Shown here one piece after another: positions 35,388 to 44,634 of a stretch of 64,000 bases of DNA. How positions within the stretch are numbered: position 1 is the stretch's first letter; the number at the start of each line of letters is the position of its first letter. Below the pieces are notes generated by a model that worked only from the letters and a program-made list of their open reading frames with translations, was not told the origin of the DNA and made no database searches. Source of the DNA: Pseudomonas marvdashtae (GTDB lineage Bacteria; Pseudomonadota; Gammaproteobacteria; Pseudomonadales; Pseudomonadaceae). The stretch is from positions 4,060,001-4,124,000 of the forward strand of contig NZ_JABWQX020000001.1 of NCBI RefSeq assembly GCF_014268655.2, in the 5' to 3' direction. Both the position numbers and the translations under genes were made by a program.

Positions 35388-36737
35388 TCAGCCAACCTGC
35401 TTGGTCGGGCTGTGGTAGATATCAGCGAACATGTCAGCCATGGCTTCTTCGCTGGGTTCTTCCTGCATTTGCACACTCACGGCACGACTGACCAGTTGAT
35501 GACGGCGCGGCAGATGCAAATCATCCGGGATCCGCGGCCCGTCGGTCAGGTAGGCCACCGGTAGTTCATGACCGATTGCCAGGCTCAACACCTCGCCCAG
35601 GCTTGCCGTTTCGTCCAGTTTAGTCAGGATGCAGCCGGCCAGCCCGCAGCGTTTGTAGCTGTGGTATGCGGCGGTTAGAACCTGTTTCTGGCTGGTGGTT
35701 GCCAACACGAGATAATTTTTTGACTTGATGCCACGCCCGGCCAGGCTTTCGAGCTGCATGCGCAGGGCCGGATCGCTGGCTTGCAGGCCGGCGGTGTCGA
35801 TCAGCACGACACGCTTGCGCATCAAAGGCTCCAGCGCCTGGGCCAGGGATTGGCCCGGATCCACATGGGTCACCGACACATTGAGGATCCGACCCAGGGT
35901 CTTGAGTTGTTCCTGGGCGCCGATGCGGAAACTGTCCATGCTCACCAGCGCGATGCTCTGAGCGCCGTACTTGAGTACATAACGAGCCGCAAGCTTGGCC
36001 AGGGTGGTGGTCTTGCCCATGCCGGCAGGGCCGACCATGGCGATGACGCCGCCCTCCTCCAATGGCTCGACTTCCGGCGTGGCGATCATCCGCGCCAGGT
36101 GTGCAAGCAACATGCGCCAGGCCTGGCGAGGCTCTTCGATGCCGTTGATCAGCGCCAGCAGGTCGCGCGACAACGGGCCGGACAGGCCAATGCGTTGCAG
36201 GCGACGCCACAGGTTGGCCTGGGCCGGACGGCTGCCTTGCAGTTGGTTCCAGGCCAGCGAGCCAAGCTGGACTTCCATCAGCTCGCGCAAACTGTTGAGT
36301 TCGAAACGCATCGAGTCCAGGGCACGTGGGTCAACACCCGCCGCTGGCGCTGCCTGCACCGGTGCCGGACGACGCGGCTCGGCCAGGGCTGGCTCGATCA
36401 GCGGTTCGGCAGCGGTCAGCGGCAGGCCGGCCGTCAATGGCTGACCGGCGAACAATTGGCGATTGGTGCCCGCGCTGCCCTCGCCTTCGCTGCTGCGCAG
36501 GCTCAGCTCGGCCTGGGCGCTGGCGATGCGCGACTGGGTCTTGCGCAGCTCGTCCTCGAGTTCCATGTTCGGAACCCGCGGGGCCAGCGCCGACAATTTG
36601 TAATCCAGAGCCGCCGTCAGCTCGACACCGCCGGCGATACGACGGTTGCCGATGATGGCTGCTTCAGCGCCCAGCTCGTCACGAACCAGTTTCATGGCCT
36701 GACGCATATCGGCGGCGAAAAAACGCTTCACTTGCAT
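35388..36737 (-). CDS. flhF: Polar flagellar GTPase FlhF
   Basis: 449 residues. MQVKRFFAADMRQAMKLVRDELG is the typical N-terminus. A variable Ala/Pro/Gln linker leads to an SRP-type GTPase domain: GPAGMGKTTTLAKLAARY, VALVSMDSFRIGAQEQL, VVLIDTAGL and LTKLDETASLGEVLSL. It directs flagellar placement to the pole. It is 11 bases after flhA; fleN follows after a 114-base gap in which I see no clear promoter. Confidence 0.94.
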   Translation of the reverse strand: MQVKRFFAADMRQAMKLVRDELGAEAAIIGNRRIAGGVELTAALDYKLSALAPRVPNMELEDELRKTQSRIASAQAELSLRSSEGEGSAGTNRQLFAGQPLTAGLPLTAAEPLIEPALAEPRRPAPVQAAPAAGVDPRALDSMRFELNSLRELMEVQLGSLAWNQLQGSRPAQANLWRRLQRIGLSGPLSRDLLALINGIEEPRQAWRMLLAHLARMIATPEVEPLEEGGVIAMVGPAGMGKTTTLAKLAARYVLKYGAQSIALVSMDSFRIGAQEQLKTLGRILNVSVTHVDPGQSLAQALEPLMRKRVVLIDTAGLQASDPALRMQLESLAGRGIKSKNYLVLATTSQKQVLTAAYHSYKRCGLAGCILTKLDETASLGEVLSLAIGHELPVAYLTDGPRIPDDLHLPRRHQLVSRAVSVQMQEEPSEEAMADMFADIYHSPTKQVG

Positions 36738-36748
36738 AAACCACTACC

Positions 36749-38878
36749 TCAGCCGTTGGGCCCTACTGTCGCAACGATGGTCACTTGCTTGTTGTCCGGT
36801 ATTTCCTGGTACGCCAGCACATGCAGCCCCGGGACCGCGAGGCGCCCGAATCGCGAGAGCATCGCGCGAATCGGACCGGCCACCAGCAGGATCACCGGTT
36901 GGCCTTGCATCTCTTGCCGTTGGGCCGCATCGATCAACGAACGTTGCAGCTTCTCGGCCATGCTTGGCTCCAGCAGAACACCCTCTTCCGAGCCTTGTCC
37001 TGCCTTCTGCAGACTATTGAGCAATATCTGTTCCAACCTTGGCTCCAGAGTGATCACAGGCAGCTCAGACTCAGTGCCTACAATGCTTTGGACGATTGCA
37101 CGGGATACGCCGACCCGCACCGCAGCGACCAAGGCGGCGGTATCTTGACTCTTCGAAGCGTTGTTGGCGATCGCTTCGGCGATGCTGCGAATGTCGCGCA
37201 CCGGGACTTGTTCGGCCAACAGCGCTTGCAATACCTTGAGCAATTGCGACAGCGAAACCACGCCCGGCACCAATTCTTCCGCCAACTTCGGTGAGCCTTT
37301 GGCCAGTACTTGCAGCAGTTGCTGGACTTCCTCGTGGCCGATCAGCTCGCTGGAGTGCTTGTACAAAATCTGGTTCAAGTGAGTCGCGACCACGGTGCTG
37401 GCGTCCACCACGGTATAACCGAGGGACTGGGCCTGGGCTCGCTGGCTGATTTCGATCCACACCGCTTCCAGGCCGAAAGCCGGATCCTTGGCGGTAATGC
37501 CGTTGAGCGAACCGTAGACCTGCCCCGGGTTGATCGCCAGCTCGCGGTCCGGGTAGATCTCGGCTTCGGCCAGGATCACGCCCATGAGCGTCAGGCGATA
37601 GGCGCTCGGCGCCAGGTCGAGGTTGTCGCGGATGTGCACGGTGGGCATCAGGAAGCCCAGGTCCTGGGACAGCTTCTTGCGCACGCCCTTGATCCGCGCC
37701 AGCAACTGACCACCCTGGTTGCGGTCGACCAATGGAATCAGGCGATAGCCGACTTCCAGGCCGATCATGTCGATCGGCGTCACGTCGTCCCAGCCCAGTT
37801 CCTTGGTTTCCATGGCGCGGGCCGGCGACGGCAGCAGTTCCTGCTGGCGCTTGACCTCTTCCAACGCCTGGACCTTTTGCACATTCTGCTTCTTCCAGAA
37901 CAGGTAGGCGCCACCCGCCGCCATCGCAGCCATGGACAGGAAGGAGAAGTGCGGCATGCCCGGCACGATCCCCATGACTGCCATCAGGCCCGCGGCCACG
38001 GCCAGGGCCTTGGGCGAAGCGAACATCTGGCGGCCGATCTGCTTGCCCATGTCTTCGGAGCCCGAAGCACGGGTCACCATGATCGCGGCGGCTGTGGATA
38101 ACAACAGTGATGGCAATTGCGCCACCAAACCGTCACCGATGGTCAGCAAGGCGTAAACCTTGCCGGCGTCACCGAAGGTCATGCCATGTTGGAAAATACC
38201 CACGGCCATGCCGCCGATCAGATTGATGAACAGAATCAACAGACCGGCAATGGCGTCGCCGCGCACAAATTTACTGGCACCGTCCATGGAACCGTAGAAC
38301 TCGGCTTCCTGAGCCACGTCAAGACGACGGGCCTTGGCCTGGTTCTGGTCGATCAGGCCGGCGTTGAGGTCGGCGTCGATCGCCATTTGCTTGCCGGGCA
38401 TCGCATCGAGGGTAAAACGCGCACTCACCTCGGAAATCCGCCCGGCACCCTTGGTCACCACGACGAAGTTGATGATCATCAGGATCGCGAAAACCACGAT
38501 ACCGACCACGTAGTTACCGCCGATTACCACCTCGCCAAAAGCCTGGATCACCTTACCAGCGGCTTCGTGACCTTCGTGGCCGTGGATCATGACAACCCGC
38601 GTCGACGCTACGTTCAGCGCCAGCCGCATCAGCGTGGCCACCAGCAGAATGGTCGGGAAGACGGCGAAATCCAGCGGCCGCAAAGCGTATACGCACACCA
38701 GCAGCACGACGATCGACAAAGCGATGTTGAACGTAAAGAACACGTCCAGCAGGAACGGCGGGACCGGCAGCATCATCATGGCGAGCATGACCAGCAGCAA
38801 CAGCGGCACGCCCAGATTACCCCGGCTGAGGTCTGCTACGTTGCTGCGCGCATTGCTGAGTAACTGAGAGCGATCCAC
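36749..38878 (-). CDS. flhA: Flagellar export gate protein FlhA (GTG start)
   Basis: 709 residues from GTG 38878 (VDRSQLLSNARSNVADL). This is chosen over an upstream ATG because it matches the normal 709-residue length and has GGAACGGGGA upstream. Eight membrane helices fill residues about 20-310, with the FHIPEP-type loop GAGRISEVSARFTLDAMPGK. The cytosolic domain (about 340-709) docks export chaperones. A sigma-54 element lies about 65 bases upstream. Confidence 0.95.
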   Translation of the reverse strand: MDRSQLLSNARSNVADLSRGNLGVPLLLLVMLAMMMLPVPPFLLDVFFTFNIALSIVVLLVCVYALRPLDFAVFPTILLVATLMRLALNVASTRVVMIHGHEGHEAAGKVIQAFGEVVIGGNYVVGIVVFAILMIINFVVVTKGAGRISEVSARFTLDAMPGKQMAIDADLNAGLIDQNQAKARRLDVAQEAEFYGSMDGASKFVRGDAIAGLLILFINLIGGMAVGIFQHGMTFGDAGKVYALLTIGDGLVAQLPSLLLSTAAAIMVTRASGSEDMGKQIGRQMFASPKALAVAAGLMAVMGIVPGMPHFSFLSMAAMAAGGAYLFWKKQNVQKVQALEEVKRQQELLPSPARAMETKELGWDDVTPIDMIGLEVGYRLIPLVDRNQGGQLLARIKGVRKKLSQDLGFLMPTVHIRDNLDLAPSAYRLTLMGVILAEAEIYPDRELAINPGQVYGSLNGITAKDPAFGLEAVWIEISQRAQAQSLGYTVVDASTVVATHLNQILYKHSSELIGHEEVQQLLQVLAKGSPKLAEELVPGVVSLSQLLKVLQALLAEQVPVRDIRSIAEAIANNASKSQDTAALVAAVRVGVSRAIVQSIVGTESELPVITLEPRLEQILLNSLQKAGQGSEEGVLLEPSMAEKLQRSLIDAAQRQEMQGQPVILLVAGPIRAMLSRFGRLAVPGLHVLAYQEIPDNKQVTIVATVGPNG

Positions 38879-38940
38879 CAAAATTCCCCGTTCCTGTGAA
38901 GCAAACTTTTGACGCCCGGAAGGGGCGCAGGCGGGGTATT

Positions 38941-38955
38941 GCAAGAAGCCTTCCA
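38941..38955 (-). promoter_or_regulatory. Candidate sigma-54 promoter of flhA operon
   Basis: Read on the minus strand, TGGAAGGCTTCTTGC has GG and GC separated by exactly 10 bases and a perfect TTGC -12 box. It sits 63 bases before the flhA GTG. FleQ is the likely activator of flhA-flhF-fleN. Confidence 0.65.
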
Positions 38956-39004
38956 ACTTTTGCCGGAGGTTGAAATAGATAGGTTTGGAGGGGTGCCTAC
39001 CGCC

Positions 39005-40141
39005 TCAGGAATCACGCCGCAGATCCGGCGGAATCGGCAGGTCCTTGAGCGGTTCGGGGCGCTTGCCCTTGCCCGCACGGTGCTGGCGAATCTGGTAGAC
39101 GTAGGCCAGCACCTGGGCCACGGCCAGATACAGGCCACCCGGGATTTCCTGCTCGAGCTCAGTGGAGTAGTAGATCGACCGCGCCAACGCCGGAGATTCG
39201 AGCAGCATCACTTCGTTGGCCACGGCGATCTCACGGATCTTCAGCGCCAGGAAATCGCTGCCCTTGGCCAGCAACACCGGTGCGTTGCCTTTTTCGGGGT
39301 CGTACTTGAGCGCCACGGCGAAATGGGTCGGGTTGGTGATGACCACGTCGGCGTCGGGGATGGCCGCCATCATTCGCCGCTGGGACACTTCGCGCTGCAA
39401 CTGACGGATCCGTTGCTTGACCTCGGGCTTGCCCTCCGAGTCCTTGTACTCGTCGCGCACCTCCTGCTTGGTCATCATCAGCTTCTGCTTGCTTTGATAA
39501 AGCTGGATCGGCACGTCGATGGCGGCGATCAGAATCAACCCGCAGGCCATCCACAAGGTGCTCCAGCCCACTAGCTGCACGCTGTGGATAATCGCTTGTT
39601 CCAGCGGCTCATGGGCGATACGCAGCAGGTCGTCGATGTCGGCCTGCAATACCGTCAGCGCGACGAACAGGATCAGCAGAAACTTCCCAAGCGCCTTCAG
39701 CAGCTCCATCACAGCCGTGGTGGAGAACATGCGTTTGAGGCCCGCCGCAGGGTTCATCCGGCTGAATTTCGGGGCCATGGTCTTGCCGGAAAACAGCCAC
39801 CCCCCCAAGGAAATCGGCCCCAGAAAAGCCGCCAGCAGCAAGAAAATCAGAATCGGCTGCATCGAAATGATTGCGATCTTGCCCGAATGCAACAGGTACT
39901 GCGTCATCGCGCCAGGACTCAGTAGCACTTCTCGGGGCAGAGAGAAGTTCAGGCGCATGATTTCCAGCAAATCCAAAGCCAGCCCACCGCCATAAATCAG
40001 CAAGCCGCCAGCGCCGGCGAGCATGATCGCAAGTGTGTTGAGCTCCTTGGAACGCGCGACCTCGCCTTTGTCCCTGGACTCTTTCTTGCGTTTCTCCGTG
40101 GGGTCTTCTGTCTTGTCCTGGCCACTCTCGCTTTCAGCCAT
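39005..40141 (-). CDS. flhB: Flagellar export switch protein FlhB
   Basis: 378 residues. Four membrane helices lie at about 35-210. The cytosolic domain contains the autocleavage motif VVITNPTHFAVALKYD. The N-terminus ESGQDKTEDPTEKRKKESRDKG is typical. Cleavage at NPTH, controlled by FliK, switches export from hook to filament proteins. It follows fliR by 3 bases. Confidence 0.95.
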   Translation of the reverse strand: MAESESGQDKTEDPTEKRKKESRDKGEVARSKELNTLAIMLAGAGGLLIYGGGLALDLLEIMRLNFSLPREVLLSPGAMTQYLLHSGKIAIISMQPILIFLLLAAFLGPISLGGWLFSGKTMAPKFSRMNPAAGLKRMFSTTAVMELLKALGKFLLILFVALTVLQADIDDLLRIAHEPLEQAIIHSVQLVGWSTLWMACGLILIAAIDVPIQLYQSKQKLMMTKQEVRDEYKDSEGKPEVKQRIRQLQREVSQRRMMAAIPDADVVITNPTHFAVALKYDPEKGNAPVLLAKGSDFLALKIREIAVANEVMLLESPALARSIYYSTELEQEIPGGLYLAVAQVLAYVYQIRQHRAGKGKRPEPLKDLPIPPDLRRDS

Positions 40142-40144
40142 GGT

Positions 40145-40927
40145 TCAGCGCGCCTGTGCCATATCACGTAGCAGCTGCAAGGCCTGGGTGGCCAGCGGCT
40201 GATACTGGTTGAGAATATCCCCCAGGGTGACCCAGAAAATCACCATGCCCAGCACGAGGGTCAGCGGAAAACCGATGGAAAAGATGTTCAATTGCGGTGC
40301 CGCCCGGGTCATTACGCCAAAGGCAATGTTGACCACCAGCAGCGCGGTGATCGCCGGCAATACCAGCAGCATCGCCGCACCGAGGACCCAGCCGAGTTTG
40401 CCGGCAATGTCCCAGAAATGATTGACCAGCATCGCGCTACCCACCGGCATCGTCGTGAAGCTCTCGGTCAGCACTTCGAACACCACCAGATGTCCGTTCA
40501 TGGCGAGGAACAACAGCGTCACCAGCATCGTCAGGAACTGCCCTATGACCGCGGTGTTTACGCCGTTGGTAGGATCGATCATGGAGGCGAACGCCATGCC
40601 CATCTGGATCGAGATGATTTGTCCGGCGACCACGAATGCCTGGAAGAACAGCTGCAACGAGAAGCCCATCAAGGCACCGATGAGAATCTGTTCGGCCACC
40701 AGCATCAGCGCACTGAGGTCCAGGGCGTTGACGGGCGGCATCGGCGGTAGTCCCGGGGCAATGACCACCGTGATCGCCAAGGCCAGATACAAGCGCACCC
40801 GAGTCGGGACCAGGGTCGTGCCGAAGACCGGCATGCTCATCAGCACCGCGGCGACGCGAAACAGCGGCAGGATGAACGACGCCACCCAGGTACTGATCTG
40901 GGTGTCCGTCAGCTCGAGCATCGACAT
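40145..40927 (-). CDS. fliR: Flagellar export gate protein FliR
   Basis: 260 residues with six hydrophobic segments. MLELTDTQISTWVASFILPLFRVAAVLMSMPVFG at the start, QMGMAFASMIDP at about 130 and LVVNIAFGVMTRAAPQLNIFSIGFP at about 195 are family features. Start is ATG 40927 or ATG 40921. It lies between fliQ and flhB. Confidence 0.94.
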   Translation of the reverse strand: MSMLELTDTQISTWVASFILPLFRVAAVLMSMPVFGTTLVPTRVRLYLALAITVVIAPGLPPMPPVNALDLSALMLVAEQILIGALMGFSLQLFFQAFVVAGQIISIQMGMAFASMIDPTNGVNTAVIGQFLTMLVTLLFLAMNGHLVVFEVLTESFTTMPVGSAMLVNHFWDIAGKLGWVLGAAMLLVLPAITALLVVNIAFGVMTRAAPQLNIFSIGFPLTLVLGMVIFWVTLGDILNQYQPLATQALQLLRDMAQAR

Positions 40928-40931
40928 CGGC

Positions 40932-41201
40932 TCAGCCGATCAACTGCGGAATACTGCCGTACAACTGCAGGATGTATTCCATGAAGGTTTGCACCAGCCA
41001 AGGGCCCGCGACAATCAGCGTCACCAGCATCACCAGCAGGCGCGGCAGGAAGCTCAGGGTCTGTTCGTTGATCTGCGTGGCGGCCTGGAACATCGCCACC
41101 AGCAAACCCACCAGCAGGCTGGGAATCACCAGGATGGCAACCATCACCGTGGTCAGCCAGAGCGCTTCGCGGAACAGGTCTACCGCTACTTCAGGTGTCA
41201 T
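40932..41201 (-). CDS. fliQ: Flagellar export gate protein FliQ
   Basis: 89 residues with two membrane helices (about 15-40 and 52-75). MTPEVAVDLFREALWLTTVM and the QATTQINEQTLSFLPRL-like QAATQINEQTLSF segment are diagnostic. Part of the FliPQR export gate. Confidence 0.95.
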   Translation of the reverse strand: MTPEVAVDLFREALWLTTVMVAILVIPSLLVGLLVAMFQAATQINEQTLSFLPRLLVMLVTLIVAGPWLVQTFMEYILQLYGSIPQLIG

Positions 41202-41224
41202 ATTGTCCTACCTGCGCAATTGGT

Positions 41225-41974
41225 CTAAACACCGCCGAAACTGCCCGCCAGGGTGCCGATGATCAAGGCCCAGCCATCCACCAGCACGAACAGCATGATC
41301 TTGAACGGTAGGGAAATGATCAGTGGGGACAGCATCATCATACCCATGGCCATCAGGATACTGGCGACCACCAGGTCGATGATCAGGAACGGGATGAAAA
41401 TCATGAAGCCGATCTGGAACGCCGTCTTCAGTTCGGACGTGACGAACGCCGGCACCAGGATTGTGAGCGGCGCCTGGTCGGGACTGAGGATGTCGGTGCG
41501 CTTGGACAGGCGCATGAACAGCTCCAGGTCGCTGCTGCGAGTCTGGGCGAGCATGAAGTCCTTGATCGGCACTTGAGCCCTGGACACGGCGTCCTGGGCA
41601 CTGAGCGTTTCCGCCAGGTAGGGTTGCAGCGCGTCCTTGTTCACCCGGTCGAACACCGGCGCCATGATGAACATGGTCAGGAACAACGCCATGCCGGTGA
41701 GGATCTGGTTCGACGGCGTCTGCTGCAGGCCCAGGGCCTGACGCAGGATCGAGAAGACAATGATGATCCGGGTGAAACTGGTCATCAGCATGACGAACGC
41801 CGGGATGAAACTCAGCGCGGTCATGATCAGCAGGATCTGCAGGCTGACCGAATATTCCTGTGCCCCTTCGGCGTTGGTGCCCAAGGTAATCGCCGGGATC
41901 GACAGCGGGTCGGCGGCAAACGCCAACGGCGCGGCCAGCATCAGGGCCAACGCCAACAGAATGCGCAACGGCAT
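41225..41974 (-). CDS. fliP: Flagellar export gate protein FliP
   Basis: 249 residues. A signal peptide (about 1-20, ending LAFAA) precedes four membrane helices. [21 protein letters not shown] and [20 protein letters not shown] are FliP signatures. ATG 41974 shares a base with the fliO stop. Confidence 0.95.
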   Translation of the reverse strand: MPLRILLALALMLAAPLAFAADPLSIPAITLGTNAEGAQEYSVSLQILLIMTALSFIPAFVMLMTSFTRIIIVFSILRQALGLQQTPSNQILTGMALFLTMFIMAPVFDRVNKDALQPYLAETLSAQDAVSRAQVPIKDFMLAQTRSSDLELFMRLSKRTDILSPDQAPLTILVPAFVTSELKTAFQIGFMIFIPFLIIDLVVASILMAMGMMMLSPLIISLPFKIMLFVLVDGWALIIGTLAGSFGGV

Positions 41975-42411
41975 TACTTTTTATCCTTCTGGTCTTTACC
42001 CAGCAATTCCATGAGCCGCTGGGCAAATTCGGGGGTAGCCTGCTCAGTGGCGGGCACCTGCACCGGCTCCTTGAGGACATGCAAGGCGGTAATCGTGCCG
42101 GGGCTCAGGCCGAGCAGGATCTGCTCGTTGCCAACCTGCACCAGCACCAGTCGATCCCGCGGGCCGAGCGCGCGGGAGCTGATGATGTCGATCACCTGCC
42201 CTTTGCCGGCTGGCCCTGCCTGTTGCACGCGCCGCAGCATCCAGGCCAGGAAGAAAATCAATCCGAGCACCAGTAGCAGGCCCAACACCAATTGCGCCAA
42301 TTGTCCGGCGATACCACTGCCACCCGCTGGCGCAGCGGCCACCGTGGCCACCGGTTCGGCCGCCAGCACGCTGAACGGCAGCATCAAGGCTGCGGCGAGA
42401 AAGCCTTTCAT
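41974..42411 (-). CDS. fliO: Flagellar biosynthesis protein FliO
   Basis: 145 residues. A signal-like N-terminus ([20 protein letters not shown]), one membrane helix at about 38-60 ([20 protein letters not shown]) and a small cytosolic domain ([21 protein letters not shown]) match FliO. It assists FliP complex assembly. Confidence 0.9.
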   Translation of the reverse strand: MKGFLAAALMLPFSVLAAEPVATVAAAPAGGSGIAGQLAQLVLGLLLVLGLIFFLAWMLRRVQQAGPAGKGQVIDIISSRALGPRDRLVLVQVGNEQILLGLSPGTITALHVLKEPVQVPATEQATPEFAQRLMELLGKDQKDKK

Positions 42412-42867
42412 TCAGCGCAGCTTCTTGATGCGTTCGCTCGGGCTGATCACGTCCGTCAGGCGAATGCCAAACTTCTCGTTGACCACCACCACTTCGCCAT
42501 GGGCGATGAGCGTCCCATTGACCAGCACGTCCAACGGCTCACCGGCCAGGCGGTCCAGCTCGATCACCGAGCCCTGGTTGAGCTGCAACAGGTTGCGAAT
42601 GTTGATATCGGTGCTGCCCACTTCCATGGAAATCGACACCGGAATGTCGAGGATGACGTCCAGGTTCGGCCCGTCGAGGGTCACTTGCTCGTTGCTTTTT
42701 GGCACGCTGCCAAACTCTTCCATCTGCAGACGGTTGGAAGCGTTACCGGTATCGGCGGCCAGCAGCGCGTCAATATCGGCCTGCCCGGCGTCGCCGGTTT
42801 CTTCCAGGGCGGCAGCCCATTCGTCGGCCAGCGCCTGGTCATCCTGGGTATTCATATCGTCAGCCAT
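42412..42867 (-). CDS. fliN: Flagellar motor switch protein FliN
   Basis: 151 residues from ATG 42867, chosen for its spacing to GAGGA. The C-terminal SpoA domain is at about 75-150 (DIPVSISMEVGSTDINIRNLL, FGIRLTDVISPSERIKKL). The N-terminal tail includes GQADIDALLAAD at 28-39, which resembles the CheY-binding peptide of FliM. It forms the C ring with FliM and FliG. Confidence 0.94.
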   Translation of the reverse strand: MADDMNTQDDQALADEWAAALEETGDAGQADIDALLAADTGNASNRLQMEEFGSVPKSNEQVTLDGPNLDVILDIPVSISMEVGSTDINIRNLLQLNQGSVIELDRLAGEPLDVLVNGTLIAHGEVVVVNEKFGIRLTDVISPSERIKKLR

Positions 42868-42940
42868 CATGTGTCCTCGGCGGGCAAAAATCGGTTAGAA
42901 ACCTGAAAAGTCGTTACAAACTTAAAGCGGTTGACACCGC

Positions 42941-43909
42941 TCAGCGGCGTTCGATCGGCTCGATCACCTGCAACGCGAGGTTGCCTTTGTGAGAGCCCAT
43001 CTTGACCTTGAAGGCCGGTACGCCATTGGCGCGCATGATCATCTCTTCCGGCATCTCGACGGGAATGATGTCCCCCGGCTGCATGTGCAGGATGTCTCGC
43101 AGGCGCAGCTGGCGCCGGGCAACGGTCGCGCCGATTGGCACGTCGACGTCCAGCACGTCCTGGCGCAAGGCGTTGATCCAGCGCTCGTCCTGGTCATCGA
43201 GATCCGATTGGAAACCGGCATCGAGCATTTCACGCACCGGCTCGATCATCGAATACGGCATGGTCACGTGCAGGTCGCCGCCACCGCCGTCGAGTTCAAT
43301 GTGGAAAGTCGAGACGACAATCGCTTCGCTTGGCCCGACGATGTTGGCCATGGCCGGGTTCACTTCCGAGTTGATGTACTCGAAGTTCACTTCCATGATC
43401 GCCTGCCAGGCTTCCTTCAAATCGATGAAGGCCTGCTCCAGGACCATGCGCACCACGCGCAACTCGGTCGGAGTGAACTCACGACCTTCGATCTTCGCGT
43501 GACGACCGTCACCGCCGAAGAAGTTATCCACCAGCTTGAACACCAGCTTGGCGTCGAGGATGAACAGCGCAGTACCGCGCAGCGGCTTGATCTTGACCAG
43601 GTTGAGGCTGGTGGGCACGTACAGCGAGTGCACGTATTCACCAAACTTCATCACCTGCACGCCCCCAACGGCCACGTCGGCCGAACGGCGCAGCATGTTG
43701 AACATGCTGATGCGGGTGTATCGGGCAAAACGCTCGTTGATCATTTCCAGGGTCGGCATGCGTCCGCGAACGATGCGATCCTGGCTGGTCAGGTCGTAGC
43801 TTTTGACGCTGCCCGGTTCAGCAGCGTTTTCGGTCTGCACCAGGCCGTCGTCGACACCATGCAACAGCGCATCGATTTCGTCCTGGGACAACAGGTCCTG
43901 CACGGCCAT
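42941..43909 (-). CDS. fliM: Flagellar motor switch protein FliM
   Basis: 322 residues. The N-terminal CheY-P binding peptide LLSQDEIDALLHG is at 6-18. The CheC-like middle domain (about 40-230) contains GRMPTLEMINERFARYTR. The C-terminal SpoA domain (about 240-315) pairs with FliN. It switches motor rotation. It starts 9 bases after fliL. Confidence 0.95.
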   Translation of the reverse strand: MAVQDLLSQDEIDALLHGVDDGLVQTENAAEPGSVKSYDLTSQDRIVRGRMPTLEMINERFARYTRISMFNMLRRSADVAVGGVQVMKFGEYVHSLYVPTSLNLVKIKPLRGTALFILDAKLVFKLVDNFFGGDGRHAKIEGREFTPTELRVVRMVLEQAFIDLKEAWQAIMEVNFEYINSEVNPAMANIVGPSEAIVVSTFHIELDGGGGDLHVTMPYSMIEPVREMLDAGFQSDLDDQDERWINALRQDVLDVDVPIGATVARRQLRLRDILHMQPGDIIPVEMPEEMIMRANGVPAFKVKMGSHKGNLALQVIEPIERR

Positions 43910-43918
43910 GTCGTGTTC

Positions 43919-44422
43919 CTACTGCAATACGAAGTTAGTGAAAAGCAACTGTTCGATCACCACTTTGCCGAGCTCTTTCTGAGCCACCTCCTGAACGCTG
44001 GCCGTGGCTTTCTGACGCAGCATTTCCTGGCCGACCGGAGTGGCCAGGGTGTCGAAACTCTGTCCTGAAAATAGCATGACCAGATTATTGCGAATCAGTG
44101 GCATGTGTACCCGCAACGCTTCCAGGTCAGCCTGGTTGCGTCCCAACAGGGTAATGCTCACCTGCATGTAGCGTTGGCGACCGTTCTGGGTGTAGTTGGC
44201 CACGAAGGCCGGGGCCATGGGCTCGAAAATCGCCGGCTGCTTGCCTACTGGAGCGGCTTCGACTGCCGGCGCCGGCTTGCTCTGAGCGCTGTGCATGAAA
44301 TACCAGGTCGCCCCAACGGAAACACCCACCGCCAGGAGCAAGCCCACAACGATCATGATGATCATCTTGAGTTTGCCTTTGGTTGCAGGGTCTTTTACTG
44401 CTGCTGCTTCGCTCTTCGCCAT
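43919..44422 (-). CDS. fliL: Flagellar basal body protein FliL
   Basis: 167 residues. A short cytosolic N-terminus and one membrane helix (MIIMIVVGLLLAVGVSVGATWYF, about 20-42) precede a periplasmic domain with YMQVSITLLGRNQADLEAL. FliL surrounds the stators. It is the first gene of fliLMNOPQR-flhB and has a sigma-54 promoter about 52 bases upstream. Confidence 0.93.
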   Translation of the reverse strand: MAKSEAAAVKDPATKGKLKMIIMIVVGLLLAVGVSVGATWYFMHSAQSKPAPAVEAAPVGKQPAIFEPMAPAFVANYTQNGRQRYMQVSITLLGRNQADLEALRVHMPLIRNNLVMLFSGQSFDTLATPVGQEMLRQKATASVQEVAQKELGKVVIEQLLFTNFVLQ

Positions 44423-44473
44423 GCCAATAATCCGTCACTAATCGGGGGTTTCACTGTTGCACGGCTAGGCAGG

Positions 44474-44489
44474 AGCAAGTGTTATGCCA
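44474..44489 (-). promoter_or_regulatory. Sigma-54 promoter of fliLMNOPQR-flhB
   Basis: The minus strand reads TGGCATAACACTTGCT, with GG-N10-GC spacing and a near-perfect match to TGGCACNNNNNTTGCT. It is 52 bases before the fliL ATG. FleR or FleQ is the likely activator. Confidence 0.8.
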
Positions 44490-44530
44490 GAAGTGTGCAG
44501 CTCAGGTGGTTTGCGCCGCCCACAAACAAA

Positions 44531-44618
44531 GCGGGAGCGGGCCTGCTCGCGATAGGGTTGATTCCCGCCAGGACAACGCTGGCTGACATCCACTATCGCG
44601 AGCAAACGCGCTCCCGCG
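44531..44618. repeat. REPIN between fliK and fliL
   Basis: Arms GCGGGAGCGGGCCTGCTCGC and GCGAGCAAACGCGCTCCCGC are opposed. The core GGGAGCGGGCTTGCTCGCG is a common fluorescens-group REP. It follows the fliK stop and precedes the fliL promoter, so it may act as a barrier between the two units. Confidence 0.85.
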
Positions 44619-44634
44619 GGTTTACTGCATTGAA

